Notes: a model not told the origin generated them from the sequence alone. A stretch of 64,000 nt of DNA from Salinicola halimionae (GCF_003206065.1 NZ_PZJQ01000002.1:712135-776134); one strand, 5' to 3'. Shown: positions 17,226-26,340, counted from the first letter of the stretch. Program-made: numbers and translations.

Positions 17226-19376
17226 ATGCATTTCAAATCCGTGCGTACGTTAGTCACGCTGCTGGTCGGCGTCTGTATTGTGGTAGTGGCGGCTGCACTG
17301 GTCGGTTATTCGCTCTATGCCGATTCGCGCTCCCAGGCATTGGTCGATGCGCAGACGCAGCGGTTGATGACCGACAGTATCGACGAGCGTCTGACGGCAG
17401 TGGCATCGGATAGGGCGCAACAGATTCAGGCTCGCCTGGAGCATGCGCTGACGCTGGCCACACAGCTCGCCAATACTAACGCGTTGATGGGCGAGGTCGA
17501 CGATGAGGGGAGTCGGCGTTTCTATCTCGGGCGTAACGAGTTATCGAACCTGGTGCGTCAGACGGTAATCGACAATCCCGATCTACTCGATGCCTTCATC
17601 GGTTGGGAGCCCGACGCCTTCGGCCGCGACGAGTATTATCAAGGGCGCGAAGACGAGGGGTATGGCGCTAGCGGCCGCTTCCTTCCCTGGTGGTACCGAG
17701 CCGAGAACGGTGATATCGCCGTGCTTTCTCTGAATGACGACAAAATCGAGAGTGACAAGCCTCTGACCACCGGCGTGCGCGAGGGTGAATATTATCTCTG
17801 TCCCAAGGAGACCGGCAAACCCTGCATCATCGATCCGGCGCCCTATGACTACAACGGCCAGACGCTGATGGTGACCTCGTTCAACGTGCCGGTCATGGTC
17901 GATGGCCAGTTCAAGGGCAGTGCCGGTGTCGATCTGTCCGTCGATTTCATCCAGTCGATGCTGACCCAGGCCGACCAGTCACTTTACGACGGTGCCGGCG
18001 AGTGGGCCCTGGTTGCACCGCGTGGCGGCGTGACGGCAATGACCTTGGAGCATGATGCCGGTCAGCTGGGACAGTCGATGACTTCTGTCTTCGACGCCGC
18101 GTTGAGCGGGCGTATTGCAAAGGCCCAGCAAGGTAGCGTGGTTCGAGACACCACTGATGGCCAGGTCGAACTCTACTGGCCGTTCACCGTTGGCGACGCG
18201 AACGGTGCCCCCTGGGTGTTGATGATCCGCCTGCCGCAGAGCGCAGTCATGGCTGGACTGCACGATCTGCAGACACAGCTCGACGATCAGCGCCGTCACG
18301 ATACGCTCGCGATGATAGGTGTTGGCTTGGGCGTCGTCGTATTGGGACTGATCGTCAGCTGGCTGTTGGGCGGGAGCCTGTCGCGGCCGTTGAAGCGGCT
18401 CGCCGGACGCATGCGCGAAATCGCCTCCGGTGACGGTGATCTTACCCGGCGCTTGCCGGTGAGAGGGCGCAATGAAAGCGCCGAGTTGGCGATCCAGTTC
18501 AATGCTTTTGCCGACAAGATGCAGCATGTGCTGCAGGACGTTCGAGACAGTAGTGATTTGGTGCGAAATGCTTCGCAGGATATCGCCGGCTCCAGCCAGG
18601 AACTTTCTCAGCGCACCGATTCCATGGCTGCCAGCCTGCAGCAAACCTCTGCCTCGATGGAAGAACTGACCAGCACTGTCGAACATACCGCGCAGTCGGC
18701 ACGTCAGGTCGACCAATTGGCGACATCGGCTACCGACGCTGCGCGTCGAGGAGGGAATGTCGTTTCTGACGTGGTTCAAACCATGGATGAGATCGAATCT
18801 TCCTCGAGCCAGATTGCCAAGATTGTCACTACGATGAATGGCATCGCCTTTCAAACCAACCTGCTGGCGCTCAATGCGTCCGTTGAGGCAGCCCGCGCCG
18901 GAGAACACGGTCGAGGTTTCGCGGTTGTCGCCCAGGAAGTGCGCAATCTCGCCAGCCGCAGCGCTGAGGCCGCGCACCAGATCAAGGCACTGGTCGAATT
19001 GTCGTCCGGCAAGACCCAACTGGGTTCGGAACGTGCGCGTCATGCCGGCGAGGCGATGAAAGAGATCGTCGCCAGCATCGCTCGAGTCACCGATGTGCTC
19101 AGCGAGATCAGCGCGGCAACGAGTGAGCAAAGCCAGGGAATCGGGCAGGTCAATCAGGCGGTCGCGGAGCTGGATCATGTCACTCAGCAGAACGCTGCCA
19201 TGGTTCAGCAGAGCGCAGCTTCGGCGGAAGCGCTGCGCCACCAATCCCAGCGTCTGGCGACCACGATTGGTTCCTTCCGGTTGGCCGATGCCCAAGAGAC
19301 CGAACTAGCTGGTGCGTTGTCGCTTGCGCCGTCTTCGATAGAATCGAAAAAGAAGCGGATACCGGAACTATTCTAG
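17226..19376 (+). CDS. Methyl-accepting chemotaxis protein with periplasmic Cache domain and HAMP
   Basis: A transmembrane chemoreceptor of about 716 residues. There is one N-terminal membrane helix (about 9-31) and a large periplasmic dCache-like ligand domain (about 35-355; note [18 protein letters not shown] and [21 protein letters not shown] at the end of the first lobe). A second helix (about 367-390) follows, then a HAMP domain ([22 protein letters not shown]) and a cytoplasmic signalling hairpin whose tip is [20 protein letters not shown]. The C-terminus lacks a CheR-docking NWETF-type pentapeptide. The ATG at 17226 has AGAGG upstream; an upstream start adds residues before the membrane helix and is rejected. 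The ligand is unknown. Its stop codon abuts that of the next, convergent gene. Confidence 0.93.
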   Translation: MHFKSVRTLVTLLVGVCIVVVAAALVGYSLYADSRSQALVDAQTQRLMTDSIDERLTAVASDRAQQIQARLEHALTLATQLANTNALMGEVDDEGSRRFYLGRNELSNLVRQTVIDNPDLLDAFIGWEPDAFGRDEYYQGREDEGYGASGRFLPWWYRAENGDIAVLSLNDDKIESDKPLTTGVREGEYYLCPKETGKPCIIDPAPYDYNGQTLMVTSFNVPVMVDGQFKGSAGVDLSVDFIQSMLTQADQSLYDGAGEWALVAPRGGVTAMTLEHDAGQLGQSMTSVFDAALSGRIAKAQQGSVVRDTTDGQVELYWPFTVGDANGAPWVLMIRLPQSAVMAGLHDLQTQLDDQRRHDTLAMIGVGLGVVVLGLIVSWLLGGSLSRPLKRLAGRMREIASGDGDLTRRLPVRGRNESAELAIQFNAFADKMQHVLQDVRDSSDLVRNASQDIAGSSQELSQRTDSMAASLQQTSASMEELTSTVEHTAQSARQVDQLATSATDAARRGGNVVSDVVQTMDEIESSSSQIAKIVTTMNGIAFQTNLLALNASVEAARAGEHGRGFAVVAQEVRNLASRSAEAAHQIKALVELSSGKTQLGSERARHAGEAMKEIVASIARVTDVLSEISAATSEQSQGIGQVNQAVAELDHVTQQNAAMVQQSAASAEALRHQSQRLATTIGSFRLADAQETELAGALSLAPSSIESKKKRIPELF

Positions 19377-20651
19377 TCAGCGCTGCGCGACCAGCTCGCA
19401 GAAAAAATCGATGTACTGGCTGTGACCGCGGGGAAAAATGACATCCAGCTCGAGAGCGTCATCGGGGTCGCTGATCCCCTCCAGCGCCGGCCAGAGTTCG
19501 ACGCTGGGGTCTTCCCCATGTCGCGCCAGCCGCTCGGCATCGACACCGGCACGGCGTACCTCGCCGCCGCTGCTGTCGATGTAGAGCACCCGGTTGCCGC
19601 TGTCGAAGGCGCTCCCCAATTGCTGAACCAGCGTCAGGAAGCCGCGATCGCTGCCCCCCCGTAGGCGTTGTGAGCTGCCCTCGGTCTCTTGCGTGTACGA
19701 GGTCACGGTATCGCCTACACCGACGATGCGTGGCATCAGCGCCGGATCGAAGTGACCGCGAGCCAGCGCCAGCAGCGCGGCGTGATCGCGAGGCGCTTCC
19801 CGCGCGTTGAAGCTCTCGCCCAGCGGATACTCGCCGGTGTGGCGGTGGTAGTAACGGTTGAGAATGATCAGTACGCCGACTTCCTTGACGGCGCCACGCA
19901 GCATCAATTGGAAATCGGTAGTGCCAGCGTTGCCATTGGCAACGCCGTCGCTCTCACGCAATCGTTCATTGCCGTTCTCGTCCTGCCCCGCGTTGGGGGC
20001 GTAGTGGACGAAGAAGGCGTCATCGAGGCCGGCCTGGTTGGCAGCGTCGAGGCGCTCGCGCATGAAATCGGCGACGGCGAACTGTAGCGTCCGGTAGCGC
20101 GCCGGGTCGGCACGCCAGTGGTGGTAGAAGACGTTCAAGTTGAGCGTCGGCGACGCCAGGTTGTCGAGCACCGCGGCGGCGATCAGATCGCGCCGCACGT
20201 CCGGCGGTAGCGAGTAGGGCGGCCGGGACAGCAGCGGTTCGAGAAAGGCTTCGGCCTGAGCGGGAAACGCCTTGAGGAACGCGAGCTCGGCGTCGGTGAC
20301 GCCGGGATGGCTGACATTGCCGAAGCGATCCTGCCACTGCACGCCGCCGGCGGCCAGGCCGGGCAGATAACGCCCCTGTTCACCGGCGCGATCCCGAGTC
20401 TCGAACAGTGCCTCGACGATGCCGTTCACCCCGCGCGAGCCGATGTGCTCACCGTTGGTCAGCACGTAGAAGTGACCCTCGAGCCGGCGGACTGCGTCGA
20501 GATAGCGACGCTCCAGACGTCGAGTCAATGGATCACCTACCAGACCCATGCAGACGCCGTCGAGATCCTGAATGATCAGCAGGTTGTCGGTGGCAGCCAG
20601 TTCGTCCAGCAGGGCGATATGGTCGAGAGAGAAGGGACGAGTCAGGGGCAT
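19377..20651 (-). CDS. Glucosylglycerol 3-phosphate phosphatase (StpA-like)
   Basis: The 424-residue protein resembles the salt-tolerance phosphatase that removes phosphate from glucosylglycerol 3-phosphate, the last step in making the compatible solute glucosylglycerol. It has a HAD-like nucleophile motif IIQDLDGVCMGLVGDPLTRR (about 25-44), then FYVLTNGEHIGSRGVNG and the long family-specific PTLNLNVFYHHWRADP and HYAPNAGQDENGNERL blocks. In cyanobacteria and some halophilic bacteria it works with glucosylglycerol-phosphate synthase, which uses ADP- or GDP-glucose and glycerol 3-phosphate. No synthase gene is in this window. Phosphoglucomutase lies nearby. Family recognition is good; function in this host is inferred. 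Confidence 0.85.
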   Translation of the reverse strand: MPLTRPFSLDHIALLDELAATDNLLIIQDLDGVCMGLVGDPLTRRLERRYLDAVRRLEGHFYVLTNGEHIGSRGVNGIVEALFETRDRAGEQGRYLPGLAAGGVQWQDRFGNVSHPGVTDAELAFLKAFPAQAEAFLEPLLSRPPYSLPPDVRRDLIAAAVLDNLASPTLNLNVFYHHWRADPARYRTLQFAVADFMRERLDAANQAGLDDAFFVHYAPNAGQDENGNERLRESDGVANGNAGTTDFQLMLRGAVKEVGVLIILNRYYHRHTGEYPLGESFNAREAPRDHAALLALARGHFDPALMPRIVGVGDTVTSYTQETEGSSQRLRGGSDRGFLTLVQQLGSAFDSGNRVLYIDSSGGEVRRAGVDAERLARHGEDPSVELWPALEGISDPDDALELDVIFPRGHSQYIDFFCELVAQR

Positions 20652-20898
20652 GATGAGCGTCCGGGTCGAAGGCGAATGATGAGGGCGAATGATGCAGGCT
20701 CGGAGCCACGGTTCTTCACCAGTATAACGGCAGCGGCTACAACGAATAGCGACGGTTTGCCCGACTGGGAAGCCGCGACTAGGCTGCTATGAGTCTTTAC
20801 CGGTCGTCATGGGCGATGGCCGACCGGAAGATGCGTCGATCACAACGACGCCAGATATGTTAGCCGCAAGACGCTCACGCCCGGATGGCGTGATGATC

Positions 20899-20929
20899 GC
20901 CCGAAACGGGGACAAACCCCCGAAAGGGC
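20899..20929 (+). promoter_or_regulatory. Nested stem-loop just upstream of the PNPOx-like gene
   Basis: Outer arms GCCC (20899-20902) and GGGC (20926-20929) flank an inner stem CGGGG (20907-20911) and CCCCG (20918-20922). Facing A-runs AAA (20904-20906) and AAA (20923-20925) sit between the two stems, and the inner loop is ACAAAC. It ends 9 bases before AGGAGG (20939-20944). It lacks a U-run, so it is not a terminator. A post-transcriptional control role is possible but unproven; the rest of this roughly 300-bp spacer shows nothing else clear. Confidence 0.4.
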
Positions 20930-20949
20930 AACATTAGCAGGAGGCACTA

Positions 20950-21438
20950 ATGTCCAGTCCCGAGCATAAGCAGAAGATCTGGAAGCTGATCGAAAAGATC
21001 AAGGTCGGCATGTTGGTGACCCTTGATGACGGCGTGCCGCGTTCACGTCCCATGCACCTGGTGCAGAATGCCTACGACGGTACGCTCTGGTTCTATACGC
21101 GGCGCAGCGCGGAGAAGGCATTCGAGGCGAAGGCCGATCAGGATGTCTGTCTCTCCTTTTCCGACCAGGATGACGGCATCTACGTATCGATGTCGGGCAC
21201 GGCTCGTCTCAACCATGATCCCGAGCTGATCGAGAAATACTGGAATCCGTTCGTGGCAGCGTGGTTTACCGGGGGCAAGGACGATCCCGATATCACCATG
21301 ATGGAGATCGATATTCATTTCGGCGAACACTGGCAGTCGCGAGACAGCAAGACGTTCCAGCTCTACGAATTCGCCAAGGCCAACATCAAAAAGGACCACC
21401 AGCCGAATATCGGCGAGAACGAGAAGTTCGGTCACTAA
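20950..21438 (+). CDS. Pyridoxamine 5'-phosphate oxidase-family general stress protein
   Basis: A 162-residue split-barrel flavin-binding protein of the general-stress-protein-26 type. Typical blocks are LVTLDDGVPRSRPMHLVQ (about 23-40), GTLWFYTRRSAEKAFE and VSMSGTARLNHDPELIEKYWNPFVAAWFTGGKDDP with pieces at about 80-115. Members bind FMN or FAD and respond to stress; they are not vitamin B6 biosynthesis enzymes. A strong AGGAGG lies 5 bases before the ATG, and a stem-loop lies just upstream. It is monocistronic. Confidence 0.88.
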   Translation: MSSPEHKQKIWKLIEKIKVGMLVTLDDGVPRSRPMHLVQNAYDGTLWFYTRRSAEKAFEAKADQDVCLSFSDQDDGIYVSMSGTARLNHDPELIEKYWNPFVAAWFTGGKDDPDITMMEIDIHFGEHWQSRDSKTFQLYEFAKANIKKDHQPNIGENEKFGH

Positions 21439-21469
21439 CGCGCGCTTGTCGGCCTAAGCACTCTGGCCA

Positions 21470-21501
21470 ACGCCGTCAATATCTTCCGATATTGGCGGCG
21501 T
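21470..21501. terminator. Long hairpin after the PNPOx-like gene
   Basis: ACGCCGTCAATATC (21470-21483) and GATATTGGCGGCGT (21488-21501) form a 14-bp stem with one mismatch around a TTCC loop. There is no T-run after it, so it may stabilise the 3' end or terminate with Rho rather than act as a classical intrinsic terminator. Confidence 0.5.
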
Positions 21502-21592
21502 ATCAGGTAAAAGCGGTGCGTCAATCCGTACCATTGACAGTCGTGCGCCAAGTCAGGATAAAGAGTCCTCACAAGTCACATAGCGACCCCCC

Positions 21593-22630
21593 ATGTTTCT
21601 GCTGACGGCATTCGTCGTTCTCTCGATCGGTTTTTCCTTTGTCTGTTCGGTACTGGAAGCCGCGCTGCTCTCGCTGACACCGAGCTACATCGCGCAGCTC
21701 AAGGACACCCGCCCCAAGCTTCACGACAAGCTCAACAAGCTCAAGTCCAACATAGATCGGCCGCTGGCGGCGATCCTGACCCTCAATACCATCGCCCATA
21801 CCGTGGGTGCGACCGGCGTCGGCGCGCAGGTAGCGGTCGTATTTGGCGACGCCCACGTAGCGATTGCCTCGGCGCTGATGACGTTCGGCATTCTGGTGTT
21901 TTCGGAGATCATCCCCAAAACCATCGGCGCGAGCTACTGGCGAGTCCTGGCACCGTTTTTACCGCGGATTCTGCGTGTCATGGTATTGGTACTGCTGCCT
22001 TTCATCTGGCTTTCCGAGATGATCACCAATCGTATTGCCAAGCACGAAGGCGATGTCGATATGCGTGGAGAGATCAAGGCATTGGCGCGGATCGGGCTCG
22101 AGGAGAAGGCGCTGGATCCTGATGAAACGCGGACCATCACCAATATTCTCAACTTGCACGAAATTCTGGTGAAGAACGTCATGACGCCGCGAACCGTGTG
22201 CGAAACGGTGACTCCCGGCATGACCGTCGCCGATTTCGATCGCCGTTACGGCAAGACCCAGTTCACGCGTTTTCCGATCATGGACGGTGCCGAAGACGCG
22301 CTAGGTTATGTGCACAAGGCAGATACCTATCACGCTGAAGACGAGCAGACGCTGAAGTCGCTGATGCATCCGGTTGCCACCGTCGATGAGGCCGATAGCG
22401 TCGAGCATGTCTTTGCTGCCATGCTCAAGGATCACAACCATATGCGGGTAGTCTACGACGATCATGGCAGTTGGGTGGGGGTGATCACCATGGAAGACGT
22501 GATCGAGACGATCCTGGGGCAGGATATCGTCGACGAAACCGACAACGTGCATAACCTGCGCAAGTACGCCAAGCAGCGCTGGCTGAAGCGGGTCCGTCGC
22601 AACGACTCTTCTCAACCGCCGCCGGCCTGA
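21593..22630 (+). CDS. CNNM/CorC-type transmembrane protein with CBS pair
   Basis: A 345-residue membrane protein. The N-terminal CNNM (DUF21) domain has three to four helices with the conserved LEAALLSLTPSYIAQL, NTIAHTVGATGVGAQ and VFSEIIPKTIGA segments. After it comes ALARIGLEEKALDPDETRTI and a CBS-domain pair beginning VKNVMTPRTVCETV and ending VITMEDVIETILGQDIVDE. Relatives transport or sense Mg2+ or Co2+. The C-terminal CorC_HlyC domain of longer relatives is missing, which is normal for this short subfamily. A GC-rich hairpin (22618-22640) spans the stop codon between it and the convergent phosphonate transporter operon. Confidence 0.9.
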   Translation: MFLLTAFVVLSIGFSFVCSVLEAALLSLTPSYIAQLKDTRPKLHDKLNKLKSNIDRPLAAILTLNTIAHTVGATGVGAQVAVVFGDAHVAIASALMTFGILVFSEIIPKTIGASYWRVLAPFLPRILRVMVLVLLPFIWLSEMITNRIAKHEGDVDMRGEIKALARIGLEEKALDPDETRTITNILNLHEILVKNVMTPRTVCETVTPGMTVADFDRRYGKTQFTRFPIMDGAEDALGYVHKADTYHAEDEQTLKSLMHPVATVDEADSVEHVFAAMLKDHNHMRVVYDDHGSWVGVITMEDVIETILGQDIVDETDNVHNLRKYAKQRWLKRVRRNDSSQPPPA

Positions 22631-22661
22631 AGCCGGCGGCGCTCCTCAACGTCGGGCAGGG

Positions 22662-23474
22662 TCAGATGACTTTCTTGCGCAGCCAGGCCGCCAGCGCCTC
22701 GCCCAGGATCACCAGTACGATGATCGCCAGCAGAATGGTTGCGACCGTCCGCCAGGCGAGGGTGTCGATGGCGCCCTGTAGAATCACGCCGATGCCGCCA
22801 GCGCCGACCAGACCCAACACGGTCGATTCGCGCAGGTTGATGTCCCAGCGCAGGATGCTGATCGCGAAGAAGGTAGGAATGACCTGCGGCACGATGGCAT
22901 AGAGCACAACCTTGGCTCGCGAGGCACCGGTCGCCTCCAGCGCTTCCACTGGACGGCGGTCGATCTCCTCGATGGCCTCGCCCAGCAGCTTGCCGAGAAA
23001 CCCAATCGACCGGAACATGATCGCGATGATCCCGGCCAGTACGCCAGGGCCGAAGATCGCCACGAACAGCAGCGCCCAGATCAGCGTATTGACCGACCGG
23101 CTCGAGACCAGAATGAAACGCCCTAGCCACAGCGTGAAGCGGTTGGGCGTCGTGTTCTGGGCCGCGATATAGGCGATCGGCAGCGACATGAAGACGGCGA
23201 CGAAGGTTGCGATGGTAGCGATGTTGAGCGTCTCGACCAGTGCCCACAGTATCGCGCGGATATTGCGCACGTCCGGCGGCACCATACGGCTGAACAGATC
23301 GCCGACCTGGGCAGGGGCGCCCCACACCCACGGCCAGATGATATCGATGCTCTCTACCGCCCAGACCACCGCGGCGGCGACCACCAGCATCGTGGCAAGA
23401 CGTTTCCAGCGCTGCTGCGGGGTATAGCGCGCCCAGGTGCGTTCGGCTACGTTCGGGGACGTCTGGATGGTCAT
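22662..23474 (-). CDS. phnE: Phosphonate-type ABC transporter permease, second copy
   Basis: A 270-residue inner-membrane permease, the last gene of a phnD-phnC-phnE-phnE operon. It has about six hydrophobic segments and the EAA loop EEIDRRPVEALEATGASRAKV (about 167-187). The ending WRTVATILLAIIVLVILGE is typical of PhnE. It overlaps the upstream permease gene by ATGA, so the two are translationally coupled and probably form a heterodimer. In paired-permease phosphonate/phosphite systems this is usual. The imported compound could be a phosphonate, phosphite or a phosphate ester. Confidence 0.9.
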   Translation of the reverse strand: MTIQTSPNVAERTWARYTPQQRWKRLATMLVVAAAVVWAVESIDIIWPWVWGAPAQVGDLFSRMVPPDVRNIRAILWALVETLNIATIATFVAVFMSLPIAYIAAQNTTPNRFTLWLGRFILVSSRSVNTLIWALLFVAIFGPGVLAGIIAIMFRSIGFLGKLLGEAIEEIDRRPVEALEATGASRAKVVLYAIVPQVIPTFFAISILRWDINLRESTVLGLVGAGGIGVILQGAIDTLAWRTVATILLAIIVLVILGEALAAWLRKKVI

Positions 23475-24271
23475 CCGATGTTCCTCCTGATACGACCGCT
23501 GATCGCTTCACTGATCAGGATGACCCCTATGATCACCAGCGTGATCGCCAGCGCGAAGTCGTAGTCGTAGCGCCCGAAGGCATTCATCAGCGTCGAGCCG
23601 ATGCCGCCTGCACCGACGATTCCGACCACCGCCGAGGCGCGCAGGTTACTGTCGAGCTGATAGATACCCAGGCCGATCTGGCGCGGCATGATCTGCGGCA
23701 GCACCGCAAACTGCAGCACGCTGATGTAGCGCGTGCCGCTGGCGCGCAGGGCTTCCACCTGACCCCAGTCGATCTCCTCGATACGCTCGGCCAGCATCTT
23801 GGCGACGAAGCCGATCGAGTAGAGCGTCAGCGTCAGAATACCGGCCACCGGGCCGAATCCCACTGCCTTGACGAACAGGATCGCCACGATCACCGGGTGG
23901 AAGCTGCGAGCCACGATGATGATTGCCCGGCCCAGCAGGTAGATCGGCTTGGCGGCGATGTTGCGCGCTGCCATGAAGGCGATGGGAACGCTCAACGCCA
24001 GACCGAGCAGCGTCGCCAGAATGGCGATCTGCAGACTCTCGAGAAAGCCGTCGATCAACAGTTCGTAGCGATCAAAGTTGGGCGGAAAGGCACCTGAGAA
24101 GATCCGCGCGGCGCGGGTCATGCCCTGGCTGATGCGGGCGAGATCGAATGGCAGGATCGAGATCGCCCAGATCGCATAGACCACGACCCCGATGACCAGT
24201 CCCCAGCGCAGCAGGGGGTTGGCGATGAACGGTGGCTTGCGCCAGGTCCGGCGTTCGGTCGTCGCGTTCAT
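23471..24271 (-). CDS. phnE: Phosphonate-type ABC transporter permease, first copy
   Basis: A 266-residue inner-membrane permease, paralogous to the following gene. The permease core starts FLESLQIAILATLLGLALSVP and has the EAA loop EEIDWGQVEALRASGTRYISV. SNLRASAVVGIVGAGGIG corresponds to the conserved late loop. It overlaps the ATPase gene upstream by four bases and the second permease downstream by four bases. Together with PhnC and PhnD it should import an organophosphorus compound. No C-P lyase or phosphonatase gene lies in the window. Confidence 0.9.
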   Translation of the reverse strand: MNATTERRTWRKPPFIANPLLRWGLVIGVVVYAIWAISILPFDLARISQGMTRAARIFSGAFPPNFDRYELLIDGFLESLQIAILATLLGLALSVPIAFMAARNIAAKPIYLLGRAIIIVARSFHPVIVAILFVKAVGFGPVAGILTLTLYSIGFVAKMLAERIEEIDWGQVEALRASGTRYISVLQFAVLPQIMPRQIGLGIYQLDSNLRASAVVGIVGAGGIGSTLMNAFGRYDYDFALAITLVIIGVILISEAISGRIRRNIG

Positions 24272-25059
24272 GGCATGACCGCCTGTGCCTGGCCGATATC
24301 GGCCTGCCGGCGATCTTCGCCGGGCGTGCCGTTGTAGACGGCATCCATCGCCTCTTGATCCAAATCGGCCGGCTCGCCATCGAAGATCAGCTTGCCGAAT
24401 CGCATGCCGACGATGCGCTGGGTATATTCCCGCGCCTCGGCGACGTTATGGATATTGATCAGGACCGGCAGCGAGAGTTCCTGAGCGAGAGTCTGCAACA
24501 GCTCCATTATCTGACGGGAACTGACCGGATCGAGAGAGGCCGTGGGTTCGTCGGCGAGCAGGATCTCCGGCTGCTGCATCAGGGCTCGCACCACGCCCAC
24601 GCGCTGACGTTCGCCGCCGGACAGCGCATCGGCGCGCTTATTGGCGTAGTGAGCGATACCCACGCGCTCCATCAGGTGGTAGGCACGTTCGATATCCTCG
24701 GCTGGATACTTGCGCAGCGCGGCACGCCAGTAGGGGATATAGCCCAGGCGCCCGCACTGGACGTTTTCCATCACCGTCAGGCGATCCACCAGATTGAAGC
24801 CCTGGAAAATCATGCCGATACGTCGACGCGCCTTGCGGAGTTCTTCCCGTTTGAGGTGGGTCAGCTCGAGACCGTTGAGCTCGATACTGCCTTCCGTGGG
24901 TTCCACCAGCCGATTGATGCAGCGCAGCAGCGTGCTCTTGCCCGCCCCCGAGGCGCCGATAATCGACACTACCGATTCGCCGGCCACGTCGAGATCGAGC
25001 CCGCGCAGCACCGGCTCGCCATGGCCGTAACGCTTGACCAGATTCTGAATGCGCAGCAT
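24268..25059 (-). CDS. phnC: Phosphonate-type ABC transporter ATP-binding protein
   Basis: The 263-residue ATPase of the importer. Walker A is GASGAGKST, the signature is LSGGERQRVGVVRAL and Walker B is ILLADEPTASLD. The Q-loop MIFQGFNLVDRLTVMENV is as in PhnC. The ATG at 25059 has GAGGA just upstream and gives the normal N-terminus MLRIQNLVKRYG; the frame extends 43 codons further upstream without similarity. The gene starts 62 bp after the binding-protein gene ends and overlaps the first permease gene. Confidence 0.93.
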   Translation of the reverse strand: MLRIQNLVKRYGHGEPVLRGLDLDVAGESVVSIIGASGAGKSTLLRCINRLVEPTEGSIELNGLELTHLKREELRKARRRIGMIFQGFNLVDRLTVMENVQCGRLGYIPYWRAALRKYPAEDIERAYHLMERVGIAHYANKRADALSGGERQRVGVVRALMQQPEILLADEPTASLDPVSSRQIMELLQTLAQELSLPVLINIHNVAEAREYTQRIVGMRFGKLIFDGEPADLDQEAMDAVYNGTPGEDRRQADIGQAQAVMP

Positions 25060-25121
25060 GAGGATTCCTCGTGGCTGACGGCGCCATCGTCCTTCATGGC
25101 AGAAGGCGCCGTCGGGCCGGG

Positions 25122-26132
25122 TTATTCGACGTTTTCCTGGGAGTAGACGACGCCATTGGCATCCTGGATGTCGCGGATGACTTCCCAATCCTTTTGATAA
25201 GTGACCGGTACGAATTTGGTCACCCCGGAAAACTCCTCGCCCAGCTCGGTGCCTTTCATGTCGAAGCTGAAGAACGCTTTCTTGATCTTGTCGACCAGCT
25301 CCGGCTTGAGGTTATTGGCGTAGGTATAGGAAGTGGTGGGGAAGCGTTTGGATTCGAAGATGATCTTGACCTCCTCCGGATCGTAAAGGCCACGCTCGGC
25401 CATGCGGTCGACCACTTCGGATGCCACCGGTGCGGCGTCGTAGTCCCCCGCGACCACGCCCAGCATCGACTGGTCATGGGAGCCCGAATAGACCACTTCA
25501 TAATCCTCGTCCGGGGTGATGCCCTGCTTGGGGAACAGCGCGCGAGGCGCCAGGTTGCCGGAATTGGAAGTCGGCGAGGTGTGAGCGACGCGCTTGCCCT
25601 TGAGATCGCTCAGCTCATCGATGCCGCTGTCCTTACGGGTGTAGACCTGCAGGGTGTAACCGAACTCGCCGTCGTCGCTGCCCATGATCGCGAAGGGCAC
25701 CGCTCCCGCCAGATTGACAGCAAACGGCGTCGGCCCGGTGGAGAAACCGGCGACCTGTATGCGGCCGCTGCGCATCGCTTCGATTTCTGCAGCATTCGAT
25801 TGCACGGCGTAGAAACGAACGTCCTTGCCGGTCACGTCGCGCAAGTGCTCGATGAACGGTTCCCAGATGTCTGCGTAGATCGCGGGATCCTCGACCGGGG
25901 TATAGGCGAAGACCAGCGGATCGGGATCGAGATACCGGGATTCGTCGGTAGGCGCATCAGCAACCAGGTCGCCATCGGCATCGCAGTACATCGGCGCGAG
26001 ATCCCCGCGTTGCGGGCACTCTTCAGCGGCCTGCGCCGCGAAGGCAATGCCGCAGCCGAGCGTCAGTGTGGCCAGAAGCGAGAGGGGTAGGCGTAGAGAA
26101 CGGGACTTGGATCGTTTGAGGCGTCGTAGCAT
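25122..26132 (-). CDS. phnD: Phosphonate-type ABC transporter substrate-binding protein
   Basis: A periplasmic binding protein of about 336 residues with a Sec signal peptide (MLRRLKRSKSRSLRLPLSLL, then a hydrophobic core ending AAQAAEE). The mature protein has VFAYTPVEDP, PFIEHLRDVTGKDVRFYAV and the ligand-site block HTSPTSNSGNLAPR (STxSxSG-like) typical of PhnD. A cysteine pair in CPQRGDLAPMYCDADGD near the mature N-terminus is less usual. The start at 26132 has AGGAGA upstream; an earlier ATG at 26216 would put 28 residues before the signal and is rejected. It is the first gene of the operon. A Pho-box-like direct repeat lies about 80 bp upstream. Confidence 0.92.
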   Translation of the reverse strand: MLRRLKRSKSRSLRLPLSLLATLTLGCGIAFAAQAAEECPQRGDLAPMYCDADGDLVADAPTDESRYLDPDPLVFAYTPVEDPAIYADIWEPFIEHLRDVTGKDVRFYAVQSNAAEIEAMRSGRIQVAGFSTGPTPFAVNLAGAVPFAIMGSDDGEFGYTLQVYTRKDSGIDELSDLKGKRVAHTSPTSNSGNLAPRALFPKQGITPDEDYEVVYSGSHDQSMLGVVAGDYDAAPVASEVVDRMAERGLYDPEEVKIIFESKRFPTTSYTYANNLKPELVDKIKKAFFSFDMKGTELGEEFSGVTKFVPVTYQKDWEVIRDIQDANGVVYSQENVE

Positions 26133-26209
26133 GGCAGCGTCTCCTGAGACGGAGGTTGTTATAAGCGACACCGGCCGCGCGAGTTGTGTGTCTAGTTGGG
26201 CCACGTTCG

Positions 26210-26227
26210 GTGTCATGGTTTTGTCAT
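26210..26227 (+). promoter_or_regulatory. Pho-box-like direct repeat upstream of phnD
   Basis: GTGTCAT and TTGTCAT are direct 7-mers separated by four bases (GGTT), matching the CTGTCAT-N4-CTGTCAT layout of PhoB sites with one mismatch in each half. It reads on the plus strand, opposite to phnD (start 78 bp away), and toward the GTPase gene. Pho boxes are normally oriented with the gene, so regulation of phnD is plausible but not assured. Confidence 0.45.
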
Positions 26228-26327
26228 AGTGTGCGCAAAATCCGCCAAAAAGCGCATTCGACTTTCGCTAATGACTGCATTTCATGTTCGTTTCCGAGCA
26301 AAAGGCAAGAATGTTGGTGATTTAATT

Positions 26328-26340
26328 GTTATGTTATAAC
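26328..26340. promoter_or_regulatory. Zur-box-like site upstream of COG0523 GTPase
   Basis: GTTATGTTATAAC is an inverted repeat GTTAT-N3-ATAAC. Its reverse complement, GTTATAACATAAC, equals the core I recall for the zinc-uptake-regulator site of Pseudomonas-type bacteria, and it lies inside a longer palindrome ATGTTATAACAT (26331-26342). COG0523 GTPases are frequent Zur targets. It lies 34 bp before one candidate start codon and 112 bp before the preferred one. Confidence 0.75.

Noticed and set aside
17979-19295. A 438-codon minus-strand frame opposite the chemoreceptor
   Set aside because: Antisense to conserved MCP coding sequence; no domain recognised.
20881-20949. Possible known riboswitch before the PNPOx-like gene
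   Set aside because: The nested stem does not match the conserved core of any riboswitch class I can recall; it is listed only as an unclassified stem-loop.
22618-22640. Intrinsic terminator over the CNNM stop codon
   Set aside because: The GC stem is perfect but lacks a T-run on either strand, so it is mentioned only in the gene entry.
22662-26132. Complete phosphonate degradation operon
   Set aside because: Only transport genes are present; no C-P lyase, phosphonatase or phosphite dehydrogenase gene was found nearby.
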